In this document: piece after piece, positions 1 through 8,242 of the stretch | Layout: every line of letters begins with the position of its first letter | Numbering within the stretch: the stretch's first letter is position 1 | NCBI RefSeq assembly: GCF_900110685.1 | Contig: NZ_FOES01000008.1 | Coordinates: forward strand, 1 to 64,000 | Direction: 5' to 3' | Origin: Piscibacillus halophilus | Lineage (GTDB): Bacteria > Bacillota > Bacilli > Bacillales > Alkalibacillaceae | Length of the DNA: 64,000 nt | The notes under the pieces: generated by a model | Seen by the model: only the letters and a program-made list of their open reading frames with translations | Database searches by the model: none | What the model was told of the DNA's origin: nothing | Made by a program: the position numbers and the translations under genes

Positions 1-219
1 AATCCCATAGAAATAACCTACAAACATCATCTTGAATAATACGAGTGGGTCGAGCGAAGGTCGACCATTATCTTCAGAGTAATATGAACGAACTTTTTCT
101 GGAATGAAAGAAAAGTCTATGTATCGATCTATTTTTCTTAATAAATGATCATCAGGGACAAGCTCATCAATTGTAACCATTTCTATTTCCATTTGACGCT
201 CTTTATTACTATTAAACAT
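1..219 (-). CDS. IS1182-type transposase, N-terminal part (cut by window edge)
   Basis: The first 73 codons of a reverse-strand gene start at ATG 219 and run open to the window edge. The peptide begins MFNSNKERQMEIEMV and contains VPDDHLLRKIDRYIDF followed by GRPSLDPLVLFKMMFVGY. That layout is typical of the N-terminal DUF772 region of IS1182/IS5-superfamily transposases. An AGGCGGTG ribosome site precedes the ATG. The DDE catalytic core would lie outside the window, so whether the element is intact cannot be judged. It lies downstream of rarD on the same strand, separated by a tandem hairpin. Confidence 0.8.
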   Translation of the reverse strand, partial: MFNSNKERQMEIEMVTIDELVPDDHLLRKIDRYIDFSFIPEKVRSYYSEDNGRPSLDPLVLFKMMFVGYFYGI

Positions 220-290
220 GGGAACACCGCCTTTTATTAATCTAACTATATTATAACAAATTAACGCGGTGAATTGTTAAAGTTTAGGCA

Positions 291-353
291 AAAAATATAG
301 GCTGTCGAGACTTTCTCGACAGCCTGCGGAGGCCTTTTCATTAAAGACCTCCG
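291..353 (-). terminator. Tandem hairpins downstream of rarD
   Basis: Read on the minus strand, rarD is followed by a CGGAGG/CCTCCG hairpin (327-353) and then by a perfect 12-bp stem AGGCTGTCGAGA with a 3-base loop (299-325) that runs into ATATTTTTT. The second hairpin is a good intrinsic terminator. The GGCTGTC stem also resembles sequences often found at ends of IS1182-type elements, so it could mark the boundary of the neighbouring insertion. Confidence 0.7.
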
Positions 354-359
354 TTTTTC

Positions 360-1259
360 TTATGCGGCTTTTGCTTTAGTTTTTCTTAAACTTTGTATGC
401 GTTCATAGGAATATAAGATTAATCCTAACCAAATCAGGGTAAACGTAATACCGTGAACGTATGTGAACGATTCATTAAATAAAAAGACACCAAGTAAAAG
501 CATAATAGTCGGAGCAAAGTATTGTAAAAAACCGACTAAAGATAATGGGATGCGCTTGGCTCCTTGGCCGAACAAGAGGAGAGGGAGCGCAGTGGCGAGT
601 CCTGTTCCAATTAAGATTAAGCCTTCGAATGAAATGCCCATTGCCCCTGTTCCATTAAAACCTAAATAAAGTATATAGATCGTTGCAATCGGTGTGACGA
701 TTAATGTTTCAATGGCTAGCCCGAAGATGGCATTCAAATCAACAGTTTTCTTTAGTAATCCATAAAACGCAAACGTAATCGCCATTCCTAAGGCAGCCCA
801 AGGGACTGAGCCGAAGTTATACGTCATAAAAAAGACACCTGAAAAGGCGAAGGCAATGGCAATCCATTGTATCTTTGAAAAACGTTCTTTTAAAAAGATG
901 AAGCCAAAAAATATGCTAATGAGTGGATTAATGTAATAGCCTAAGCTTGCATCTAACACGCGATCAGAATTGACGGCCCATATAAAAATGACCCAGTTTA
1001 GGCTAATAATGATTCCAGCAGCACTAATGCCAAATAATTTTTTCTTATTAAGCATGATTTGTTTACATTCGTCCATGAATAAATGCCAACGACGAATTAC
1101 AACAATGAGCACCATCATAAGGACAAAAGACCATAATATACGATGGGCTAAAATCTCCCAAGCTGATACGTGTTCAACAAGCTTCCAATAAAGGGGTAGA
1201 AATCCCCACAGTATGTAAGCACTAGAGGCATAGAGTGTTCCTAGGCGTTCTTCTGACAT
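360..1259 (-). CDS. rarD: EamA-family transporter RarD
   Basis: The product is an integral membrane protein of about 300 residues with ten predicted hydrophobic segments in two EamA repeats. It has the RarD-type opening SAYILWGFLPLYWKLVEHVS and the conserved HRILWS block near residue 43. RarD proteins are drug/metabolite-superfamily exporters; the name comes from a weak link to chloramphenicol resistance and the true substrate is unknown. I prefer ATG 1259 because AGAAAGAAG lies 9 bases upstream; ATG 1268, three codons earlier, would have no spacing to that site. It is monocistronic and ends in the tandem terminator at 291-353. Confidence 0.85.
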   Translation of the reverse strand: MSEERLGTLYASSAYILWGFLPLYWKLVEHVSAWEILAHRILWSFVLMMVLIVVIRRWHLFMDECKQIMLNKKKLFGISAAGIIISLNWVIFIWAVNSDRVLDASLGYYINPLISIFFGFIFLKERFSKIQWIAIAFAFSGVFFMTYNFGSVPWAALGMAITFAFYGLLKKTVDLNAIFGLAIETLIVTPIATIYILYLGFNGTGAMGISFEGLILIGTGLATALPLLLFGQGAKRIPLSLVGFLQYFAPTIMLLLGVFLFNESFTYVHGITFTLIWLGLILYSYERIQSLRKTKAKAA

Positions 1260-1396
1260 GTTATACATCTTCTTTCTATAAGATTATGATTTTTGAATTT
1301 TAGTACAGTATAGAAAAATTTGCAATTAAGATGCTTTAAGTTGAGGTTGATCCATCATTTAGATACACTAAAAGTAGAGTAGAAGGAGGATGCGCT

Positions 1397-1687
1397 TTGA
1401 AAATACACGTGAGTGACCAAATTGTTGATTGGTTTATGGATGAAATGGATTTAGTTGAAGGAGATGCCGTTCGTTTCTTTCCTAAGTACGGTGGGACGAG
1501 TGATTTCCAGGATGGCTTTTCAGTTGGGATTGAACCTGGAAGTGCCGAAGTAGTTGGAGTCGAAACGGAAAAGAAAAATATTTTGTTCCAGATTGATGAA
1601 AAAGACGAATGGTTTTTTAAAGACCAAGACCTATACATCGGTTTAAAAGATGGGGAAGTAGCCTTTTCAAACGAGCCAATCGAATAA
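1397..1687 (+). CDS. HesB/YneR-like protein
   Basis: This is a 96-residue acidic protein resembling the HesB/IscA-like YneR family of Bacillus, with the blocks VRFFPKYGG near residue 26 and GFSVGIEPG near residue 40. The conserved cysteines of iron-sulfur scaffold IscA are absent, as is common in this subgroup, so a cluster-assembly role should not be assumed. The start is TTG 1397, 7 bases after AGAAGGAGG; the ATG at 1390 is out of frame and stops quickly. It is followed after 15 bases by an unknown gene in the same direction, probably in one operon. Confidence 0.7.
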   Translation: MKIHVSDQIVDWFMDEMDLVEGDAVRFFPKYGGTSDFQDGFSVGIEPGSAEVVGVETEKKNILFQIDEKDEWFFKDQDLYIGLKDGEVAFSNEPIE

Positions 1688-1702
1688 CTAGGGGGATGTG
1701 TG

Positions 1703-2143
1703 ATGGCTTGGACAAGAGAGGAAGCATTTGATTATTTAAAAACGGTTTATACAGATGAAGTGATGCAGGATGAGAAACGTCGCGTCTTTAAAATGCTGAA
1801 TCGGCAACTTTATGAACGTTTAGACGATCTGGCGATTAACAATGCTTTATCTGACAAATCAGAAAAGCAGTTGAAATTTTTTAAAGAATTTACGTTTATG
1901 CCCGGAGATAATATTTTTCAGTCGATGCGTTATCTGTTTTTAATGGCGCGAGGTGAAAAAGAGCGTGACCGTCAAACGACTGAACAACATTTAAATCGAA
2001 TTTATAAATCTTTATTTCAGGCAGCTGGATGGAAGAACCCGGTGATCCCTGATTCATTTTGGGAGACGCCGCTTGGAATCGCCTGTACGATTGCAGAAAA
2101 AGGGGTCGAGGAAGTCTACCCGATCCTTGATGAGATGAAATAG
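1703..2143 (+). CDS. Uncharacterised helical protein
   Basis: I do not recognise this 146-residue protein. It looks soluble and mostly helical, is rich in charged residues (EKRRVFKML, GEKERDRQTTEQ) and has no signal peptide, membrane segment or cysteine motif. ATG 1703 lies 7 bases after GGGGG (1691-1695); GTG 1700 would be only 4 bases away. It follows the HesB-like gene by 15 bases and ends in a clear terminator, so the two form a small operon. Confidence 0.65.
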   Translation: MAWTREEAFDYLKTVYTDEVMQDEKRRVFKMLNRQLYERLDDLAINNALSDKSEKQLKFFKEFTFMPGDNIFQSMRYLFLMARGEKERDRQTTEQHLNRIYKSLFQAAGWKNPVIPDSFWETPLGIACTIAEKGVEEVYPILDEMK

Positions 2144-2152
2144 ATAATCACG

Positions 2153-2181
2153 TACCTACTCGGCAAGAGTGGGTATTTTTT
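2153..2181 (+). terminator. Intrinsic terminator
   Basis: A nine-pair stem TACCTACTC/GAGTGGGTA with a 5-base loop is followed by six T residues. It ends the HesB-like/unknown gene pair. Confidence 0.85.
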
Positions 2182-2222
2182 ATGCTTTCCGTCTATAGGC
2201 TGAAGAGCCTTTCTTGCTTCAG

Positions 2223-2788
2223 ACTGATTTTGTTAGAAACAAGCAAAATAACGTTTACATCAGGGTTTTATTAACATAGTATTTTTGAACTTATTTTTTT
2301 CTGGTCCTCTTCAAGTAGGATTGCCGATCTTTGCGAAAAATATCTTAAACGGTAATGAGTTCGTCTTTAGTACATTGAGTGCGGGATTAGCTGTTGGGAT
2401 GCTTTTAGGTACCATTTTAGTGGGGCTTATCAATATTAAAAAAAGAAGAGGAATCGTTGCTCTAGCTGCGTTAGGAGGAATGGGGGTTTTTTATACCGCA
2501 TTTAGCTTGGTTGAAATCTTTTGGATAAACGTCACTCTAGTTGTCCTAATCGGGGTGACGGTCGCTTTTACCAATGTACCGTTATCATCAGCAATTCAAC
2601 ATCATACAGAACAACAATATATCGGTCGTGTCATGAGCCTTGTTCAATTTTCGGCAATGGGATTGATTCCCGTTTCATATTTAATCACAACCCTTTTTAT
2701 TAGTATGGGTATATCCATTGATGTCATTATGTTGTTTGCAGCGTTAGCGCTTTGTTTATTATCGGTTATTGTCCTAATGAAAGCCTAA
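2223..2788 (+). pseudogene. MFS permease remnant (C-terminal half)
   Basis: From about 2270 to 2788 the sequence encodes the C-terminal half of a major facilitator permease: NLFFSGPLQVGLPIFAKNIL, then several membrane helices, QQYIGRVMSLVQF and a terminal helix. Full MFS proteins have about 400 residues; this ORF has only 167 and its TTG start at 2285 has no ribosome site. Upstream, another frame reads NNVYIRVLLT up to a TAG at 2277-2279 and then appears to continue in the current frame as FLNLFF, which suggests a frameshift. The N-terminal half is gone. It is a relic rather than a working transporter. Confidence 0.75.
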
Positions 2789-2789
2789 A

Positions 2790-2819
2790 TTAGGTATTTT
2801 GGTCACTTTTTGTTATAAT
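2790..2819 (+). promoter_or_regulatory. SigA-type extended -10 promoter of typA
   Basis: TGTTATAAT at 2811-2819 is an extended -10 element. A weak TTAGGT -35 lies at 2790-2795, 18 bases upstream. The typA ATG is about 40 bases downstream of the likely start. Confidence 0.55.
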
Positions 2820-2865
2820 ATAAAGGTTGAATAAGTCTAACTGATATGAGAATAGGAGAATAATA

Positions 2866-4701
2866 ATGCAAGAGAACAAAGACATTCGCAACATAGCGAT
2901 AATTGCCCACGTTGACCACGGGAAAACGACGTTGGTTGACCAAATGTTACATTACTCAGGAACGTTTCGTGAGAATGAACATGTAGATGAACGTGCCATG
3001 GATTCGAACGATTTAGAAAAAGAACGCGGTATTACGATTTTAGCCAAAAATACAGCGATTAATTATAACGATACAAGAATTAATATTTTGGATACACCAG
3101 GACACGCTGACTTCGGTGGAGAAGTAGAGCGTATCATGAAAATGGTCGATGGTGTTTTACTTGTTGTTGATGCGTACGAAGGCTGTATGCCACAGACTCG
3201 TTTTGTGTTGAAAAAAGCGTTAGAAGATGGCTTGAAACCGGTTGTTGTATTAAATAAAATTGACCGTCCGAATGCTCGACCTGAAGAGGTTGTTGATGAA
3301 GTATTAGACCTCTTCATTGAGCTTGGTGCAGACGATGATCAGCTTGAATTCCCAGTTGTTTATGCATCAGCATTAAATGGAACTTCTGGTGACGAGCCTG
3401 AAGAACAACAAGAAACGATGGATCCGGTATTTAAAGTTATTTTAGATTATGTTCCAAAGCCTAAGCGTGATGTGGAAGGACCACTTCAGTTCCAAATCAC
3501 GATGCTTGATTATAATGATTATGTAGGTCGTATTGGTGTTGGACGTGTATATCGCGGACGCATGAAAGTTGGCGAGCAGGTAGCGTTAATGAAAAAAGAC
3601 GGCAGCGTGAAAAAATACCGTGTCACGAAGCTGTTTGGTTTTATTGGGTTAAAACGTGTAGAAATTCAAGAAGCAGAAGCGGGTGACATTGTGGCAGTTG
3701 CCGGTATGGAAGACATCAACGTTGGTGAGACGGTTTGTAGTGATGTTGAAAACCCTGATGCACTACCAATTCCGCGTATTGATGAACCGACATTACAGAT
3801 GAAGTTTGTCACAAACAATAGTCCTTTTGCGGGTCGTGAGGGTAAATTTGTAACGGCTCGTCAGATTGAAGAACGTCTACTCACTCAACTTGAAACGGAC
3901 GTAAGTCTCCGCGTTGAGAAAACTGATTCCCCAGATGCCTGGATTGTATCTGGTCGTGGTGAGCTTCACTTATCGATTTTAATAGAAAACATGCGCCGTG
4001 AAGGTTTTGAACTACAAATTTCTAAGCCACAGGTCATTATAAAGGAAATTGATGGTGTGAAATGTGAACCTATGGAACGCGTTCAAGTGGACGTACCAGA
4101 AGAACACCAAGGTGCAGTGATGGAATCACTTGGTGAGCGTAAAGGTGAAATGCTGGATATGGTGAACCAAGGAAATGGTCAAGTCCGCTTAGAATTTAAA
4201 ATACCTTCACGAGGTTTAATTGGTTATACGACAGAATTTATGACCCAAACACGAGGGTTCGGGATCATTAACCACTCATTTGATTCTTATGAGCCAGTCG
4301 TTGGGGGCCGAGTAGGTGGCCGTCGCCAAGGTGTATTAGTATCTCAAGAAAAAGGTAAAGCGACAAACTACAGCATCCTTGCTCTTGAAGATCGTGGCGT
4401 CATTTTTGTTGAACCAAATACAGAAGTATATGAAGGTATGATTGTTGGGGAGCACAACCGTGAAAACGACTTAACAGTTAACATCACGAAGGAAAAGGCT
4501 CTAACTAACGTGCGTTCAGCAACAAAAGATAACACACAAACCATTAAATCTACACGTAAATTAACGCTTGAAGAAGCAATTGAGTATTTAGATGACGATG
4601 AATATTGTGAAGTGACGCCTGAATCTATTCGTTTACGTAAGAAAATCTTGAACAAGAGTGAACGTGAACGCGCTCAGAAAAAGGCAAAACTAAATAGCTA
4701 A
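2866..4701 (+). CDS. typA: Translational GTPase TypA/BipA
   Basis: The 611-residue product is full length for TypA/BipA, a ribosome-associated GTPase involved in 50S assembly and stress or cold adaptation. The GTPase motifs are present: AHVDHGKTT (residues 14-22), the switch region [17 protein letters not shown] and [11 protein letters not shown]-like domains III and V and the TypA-specific C-terminal domain follow. AGGAG precedes ATG 2866. The gene is monocistronic, with its own promoter and a strong terminator. Confidence 0.97.
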   Translation: MQENKDIRNIAIIAHVDHGKTTLVDQMLHYSGTFRENEHVDERAMDSNDLEKERGITILAKNTAINYNDTRINILDTPGHADFGGEVERIMKMVDGVLLVVDAYEGCMPQTRFVLKKALEDGLKPVVVLNKIDRPNARPEEVVDEVLDLFIELGADDDQLEFPVVYASALNGTSGDEPEEQQETMDPVFKVILDYVPKPKRDVEGPLQFQITMLDYNDYVGRIGVGRVYRGRMKVGEQVALMKKDGSVKKYRVTKLFGFIGLKRVEIQEAEAGDIVAVAGMEDINVGETVCSDVENPDALPIPRIDEPTLQMKFVTNNSPFAGREGKFVTARQIEERLLTQLETDVSLRVEKTDSPDAWIVSGRGELHLSILIENMRREGFELQISKPQVIIKEIDGVKCEPMERVQVDVPEEHQGAVMESLGERKGEMLDMVNQGNGQVRLEFKIPSRGLIGYTTEFMTQTRGFGIINHSFDSYEPVVGGRVGGRRQGVLVSQEKGKATNYSILALEDRGVIFVEPNTEVYEGMIVGEHNRENDLTVNITKEKALTNVRSATKDNTQTIKSTRKLTLEEAIEYLDDDEYCEVTPESIRLRKKILNKSERERAQKKAKLNS

Positions 4702-4710
4702 TATGTAAAA

Positions 4711-4742
4711 AATCCGCTGAACTTAGTGTCAGCGGATTTTTT
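4711..4742 (+). terminator. Intrinsic terminator of typA
   Basis: A stem AATCCGCTGA/TCAGCGGATT with a short loop is followed by a T run. The 21-bp repeat array begins within about 15 bases of its end. Confidence 0.9.
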
Positions 4743-4755
4743 GATACAATATTTT

Positions 4756-4874
4756 GAATTTATGAGATGTTTCTTGAAATTTATGAGGTGTTCTTTGAAT
4801 TTTATGAGATGTTTTTGGGATTTTTTGATGCGTTTTTCTTAATTTATGGTACATTTGACTACATTTATGAGACA
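4756..4874. repeat. 21-bp degenerate tandem array A
   Basis: Six units share a TTTATGAGATG-like core. The core recurs at 4761, 4782, 4803, 4824, 4845 and 4866, exactly 21 bases apart each time with no slippage, although the rest of each unit varies. The approximate unit is AATTTATGAGATGTTTYTTG. The array fills the space between the typA terminator and the 3' end of the convergent ferritin-like gene, and its last unit touches that gene's stop region. Confidence 0.85.
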
Positions 4875-5309
4875 TTATTGAAAATGCGGGTCCATAAGTA
4901 AACGATCGATTTCTTCCATATGACCTGTTTCATCAGCGATCATATCATCGAGTTTAACAGCCAGTTCAGTCAACCTAAGTTCTTCAGCTTGTTTTTTGCG
5001 TTTTTCATAACGGTCAATGGTTGCTTTTTCTGCATCACGTGCAGCTTCAAGCATTTTCTTAACATCTGTCTCTTGAGGAACTGGTGCTGGTTCTACAGTC
5101 GGTGTTCCGCCTAATGATTTAATTTTTTCGGCTAAATAGAGAGCGTGACTTTGTTCATCTGAAATTTCGCTTTCGAAAAATGGTTTTAATGTTGCTCGAT
5201 ATAAACCGGATACGACTGCAGCGTTATTCGTATACATAATCGAAGCTGTATACTCATTACTTAAGTCTTCATTTAATCCATCAATTAGTTCTTTCATTTT
5301 TTGATCCAT
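4875..5309 (-). CDS. Ferritin-like diiron protein (bacterioferritin-type)
   Basis: This 144-residue four-helix protein carries all six ligands of a bacterioferritin-type diiron site at nearly canonical positions: Glu19 (NEYTAS), Glu52 and His55 (DEQSH), Glu94, Glu127 and His130 (DETGH). A role in iron oxidation/storage or peroxide protection is likely. It is slightly shorter than the roughly 158-residue Bfr, and the usual haem-binding Met near residue 52 is not evident, so a haem-free variant is plausible. AAGGGTGG precedes ATG 5309. It is monocistronic and convergent with typA. Confidence 0.8.
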   Translation of the reverse strand: MDQKMKELIDGLNEDLSNEYTASIMYTNNAAVVSGLYRATLKPFFESEISDEQSHALYLAEKIKSLGGTPTVEPAPVPQETDVKKMLEAARDAEKATIDRYEKRKKQAEELRLTELAVKLDDMIADETGHMEEIDRLLMDPHFQ

Positions 5310-5443
5310 AACGATCCACCCTTTCTAATTGAGTTCTAATAATGGTTTTCCCTGAATGGCGAGGAATAAACATTGACGATGCCTCATAAATAAATCCGAA
5401 TGTCCCACATATACGATACTTAATTAATCATTAGGTGCAATTA

Positions 5444-5472
5444 AAAGAGCCTCCCATCAGGAGAGGCTCTTG
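5444..5472 (-). terminator. Intrinsic terminator of the nuclease gene
   Basis: A stem AAGAGCCTC/GAGGCTCTT with a 9-base loop is followed, on the minus strand, by TTAATT. It lies a few bases beyond the nuclease stop codon. Confidence 0.8.
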
Positions 5473-5476
5473 TTCA

Positions 5477-8080
5477 TTATGAAGCGTTACGCTCGAATAA
5501 TTTAGTCAATTCATGATCGATTTTCTTAAGGTGAGCATCTTTACCACTGTTTTGATATTTGATTAAGGCTTTTTCGACTGAATGCATCACGGATTTAATG
5601 TGTTGTTCAGTGTTTCCGTTCGTTTCCACGGATTCATAGAGCTCTGTTTCCAACTTGTTTAGTAAAAATTCATTGCCATGTTGCTTCGCAATGTCAACTA
5701 ACTCAGTAGCTGAGAAGTTTAAAAATTGTGCTTCTACTACATCTTCAGCGTTTCTTGGCATCACTTTGTATTCATCATAGTTATAAGTTAAAACGCCTGT
5801 AATAGATTCATAGTATTGATTGGTTTCAACTAGATGGGTATCTGAATCAATGACAAAATGTCCATTTGAGTCATATGCCTGATAATTGTTAAAGCCATCT
5901 TCATCTTCAATGTAAAAATCCTTAATCGTTACAAGCTGACCTTCATATTCTTCTCCAACTTCATCAGATGTGATAATTTGAGGTTCTGGGAGGCCAACAT
6001 CTTCTTCAACAATTGAAATGTTGGATTCATTCGGTAGAATTTGCAATAAACCGAAATATTCTTCAGTACGTGCCTTAGCACTAATTCGATCGCCAACTTC
6101 GGCACCAAAATCACTTGCCCGTACGACAATACCAGCTGTGTCATCTTGAACATAGTAATTGTACATGCCGCCTGCGTAGAATGCTGCAGTAATGATACCT
6201 TCAATATGAACTCGTGTATCCAGTTCGGCATCACGAGCAGATTGAATGGTTTGAACAGGGAGCTCTTCCTTAAGGTCGTCTTCATGACGAGGCATTAATT
6301 TAAACTCATCAAAATTGTAGTCAACAACGCCAACAATTTCATCATAAGTTTTTCCAACTTCTAAGAATCCAGCATCATTATCAATAACGAATTCACCATC
6401 AGCATCACGAGCTGTGTAGTCATTGTATTGATTAACAGATAAAATTTCAACATCTTCCATTTTGACTAGTTGAGCTTCAATCGATTCACCAAGGTCTTGA
6501 GATGTAACCAAAGTAGGATTAATGGGTTCATCATTTTCTTCAATGATTTCAGCATTGGCATTTACGATTTGAAGCATGCCATAGTATTCATCTGTTACAC
6601 CGGATGCCATAATTTTGTCTCCAACGTTAGCTTCTAAGTCACCAGTACGAACCACTATTCCTGCCGTATGGTCTTGAACATAATAATTAGTTTGTCCGCC
6701 GCTTTCTACTTTATGAGTGATCGTACCTTCAATCGTAACATTCGTACCAAGTGGGGCAGTTCTAGCATCTGCAATAATTGAATCGCGTTCGAATGCTGGC
6801 TCATAGCCTTCATTTAAAGCTGTTAATTCATCTTCAAAGAAAATTCGTGCATCAACTGGTACCTCAGCCCAGTCGTTTGGCATATAGTAGAGCCCTGTTT
6901 CTGAGTTCGCAACATATCGATATAAAGCACGATCATCGTAACGAGAGCGGAACACAAAAGGTAATTCCATTAATGGAGTATCTTCTGACCAAATACCTCT
7001 ATGGTGATCTTTCGCTTCACGTACTGCATCTTGGTATTCTTGGTAAGTTTCTTCAGGTCCAATAGGCCAGATAAAGTATGTTGAAGCATAGCCTTGTCGA
7101 ACTAATTCTAAGTTAGTGTTTAGGTTATCGTCCTTACGAACAACTTCTGCAAGCACCCGACCATACGTATCAAGTGGTTCCTCGCCAACTTTGATGATCA
7201 CTTCATCGCCAGGTTGAATAAGTTCACTTAAATATTCAGTTGCTTGGTCACCGTGGTATTTTTGTGAATGGTTTGGATCTTCTAAAATCAAGTCTTCGTC
7301 ATAATCATTTTGGTGGTAAGTTTCTGGGGTGTCCATGTTTAAAAAGCGGATTGTTGTTTCACCTAAAATAGGTTCGTTTACATGAATAGTATCACCATCA
7401 ACGATACGATCGACGGTTCTAATGTATTCATCTTGAATGTCATCTTCTGGGGGTTCAACTTCTTCATGACTACCAAGATAATCAAAAGTATCTCTAGGAA
7501 AAGCAATCCATTCAACTGTAGGGTCAAAATCATCAGTTGCGTTCGTATCACCAGCTGCCACAGAGTAATCTCTTAGGAGTGTCATATCCTGTGTTTTATG
7601 TTGGGGGGTTCCCCAATAGCTACCAGGATCTTCTCCAACTTTTCCGATGGAATCGATGATATCTCCACTACGTGTTTCTTCATCATAGTTTTTAAATATA
7701 ACAATAGCATCATTACCGTTAAAGTTGTAGGCATACGATGTACCGGATACGTCTGCAACATCTAAAATGGCTTGGTCAGCTTGCCCATGAGCCATAACAA
7801 ATGTTTCACCTGGTTCTATGGTACCTGTTAAGTCAAGCTCATTTGCAAAACCATCGTCAGGTTCGAATGAAGCACCATTTGTAAATGTAACAATAGAATA
7901 AGGGGATAAATCAATAGACTCGCTTGTCCCGTTGTAAATTTCAATCGCTTTGTTATAACTACTACCTTCAATATACTCTGAAATGATTAAATCTTCGTGA
8001 GTGTCAGCGATTAGAGGTGTTAGGAGAAAAATACTACCGATAAGCGTGAAAAACGATACTAAACTAATGAATTTTTTCAC
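5477..8080 (-). CDS. Secreted multidomain nuclease (lamin-tail, SNase, OB-fold repeats)
   Basis: The 867-residue exported protein has a signal peptide (about 1-26), a lamin-tail domain (28-145, with ISEYIEGSSYNKAIEIYNG) and a staphylococcal-nuclease domain (220-365). The SNase catalytic set is complete: VDGDT (227-231), Arg245, Asp250 and Glu253 in MDTPE, and Arg308 in TYGRVLA. Two OB-fold repeats (about 434-602 and 612-783) share YYVQD..AGIVVR, and a charged helical tail follows. The layout recalls Bacillus YhcR, a Ca2+-dependent sugar-nonspecific nuclease, but there is no sorting signal, so it is probably released. Use of extracellular DNA as a nutrient is a reasonable inference. The start is GTG 8080 with AGGGAGG 8 bases upstream. 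Monocistronic. Confidence 0.85.
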   Translation of the reverse strand: MKKFISLVSFFTLIGSIFLLTPLIADTHEDLIISEYIEGSSYNKAIEIYNGTSESIDLSPYSIVTFTNGASFEPDDGFANELDLTGTIEPGETFVMAHGQADQAILDVADVSGTSYAYNFNGNDAIVIFKNYDEETRSGDIIDSIGKVGEDPGSYWGTPQHKTQDMTLLRDYSVAAGDTNATDDFDPTVEWIAFPRDTFDYLGSHEEVEPPEDDIQDEYIRTVDRIVDGDTIHVNEPILGETTIRFLNMDTPETYHQNDYDEDLILEDPNHSQKYHGDQATEYLSELIQPGDEVIIKVGEEPLDTYGRVLAEVVRKDDNLNTNLELVRQGYASTYFIWPIGPEETYQEYQDAVREAKDHHRGIWSEDTPLMELPFVFRSRYDDRALYRYVANSETGLYYMPNDWAEVPVDARIFFEDELTALNEGYEPAFERDSIIADARTAPLGTNVTIEGTITHKVESGGQTNYYVQDHTAGIVVRTGDLEANVGDKIMASGVTDEYYGMLQIVNANAEIIEENDEPINPTLVTSQDLGESIEAQLVKMEDVEILSVNQYNDYTARDADGEFVIDNDAGFLEVGKTYDEIVGVVDYNFDEFKLMPRHEDDLKEELPVQTIQSARDAELDTRVHIEGIITAAFYAGGMYNYYVQDDTAGIVVRASDFGAEVGDRISAKARTEEYFGLLQILPNESNISIVEEDVGLPEPQIITSDEVGEEYEGQLVTIKDFYIEDEDGFNNYQAYDSNGHFVIDSDTHLVETNQYYESITGVLTYNYDEYKVMPRNAEDVVEAQFLNFSATELVDIAKQHGNEFLLNKLETELYESVETNGNTEQHIKSVMHSVEKALIKYQNSGKDAHLKKIDHELTKLFERNAS

Positions 8081-8197
8081 TAAAGAAACCTCCCTAAATT
8101 ATAAGTACAGGTCTATTATAAAAGAAGAATAAACATAGTTGTTGTTAATTTTCAGTAAATTCATCGAATTGAGTCAAAAGTCACAGGTTTTTGTCAT

Positions 8198-8232
8198 AAA
8201 AAAACTGAGTACCTGTTAAAGGCACTCAGTTT
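8198..8232 (-). terminator. Intrinsic terminator of the binding-protein gene
   Basis: On the minus strand the stem AAACTGAGTGCC/GGTACTCAGTTT is followed by a run of T. It terminates the solute-binding protein gene that ends at 8243. Confidence 0.9.
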
Positions 8233-8242
8233 ATAGTAAGTC

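Noticed and set aside
5310..5443. Regulatory element such as a Fur or PerR box upstream of the ferritin-like gene
   Set aside because: I found no convincing palindrome matching those consensus sequences in the interval.
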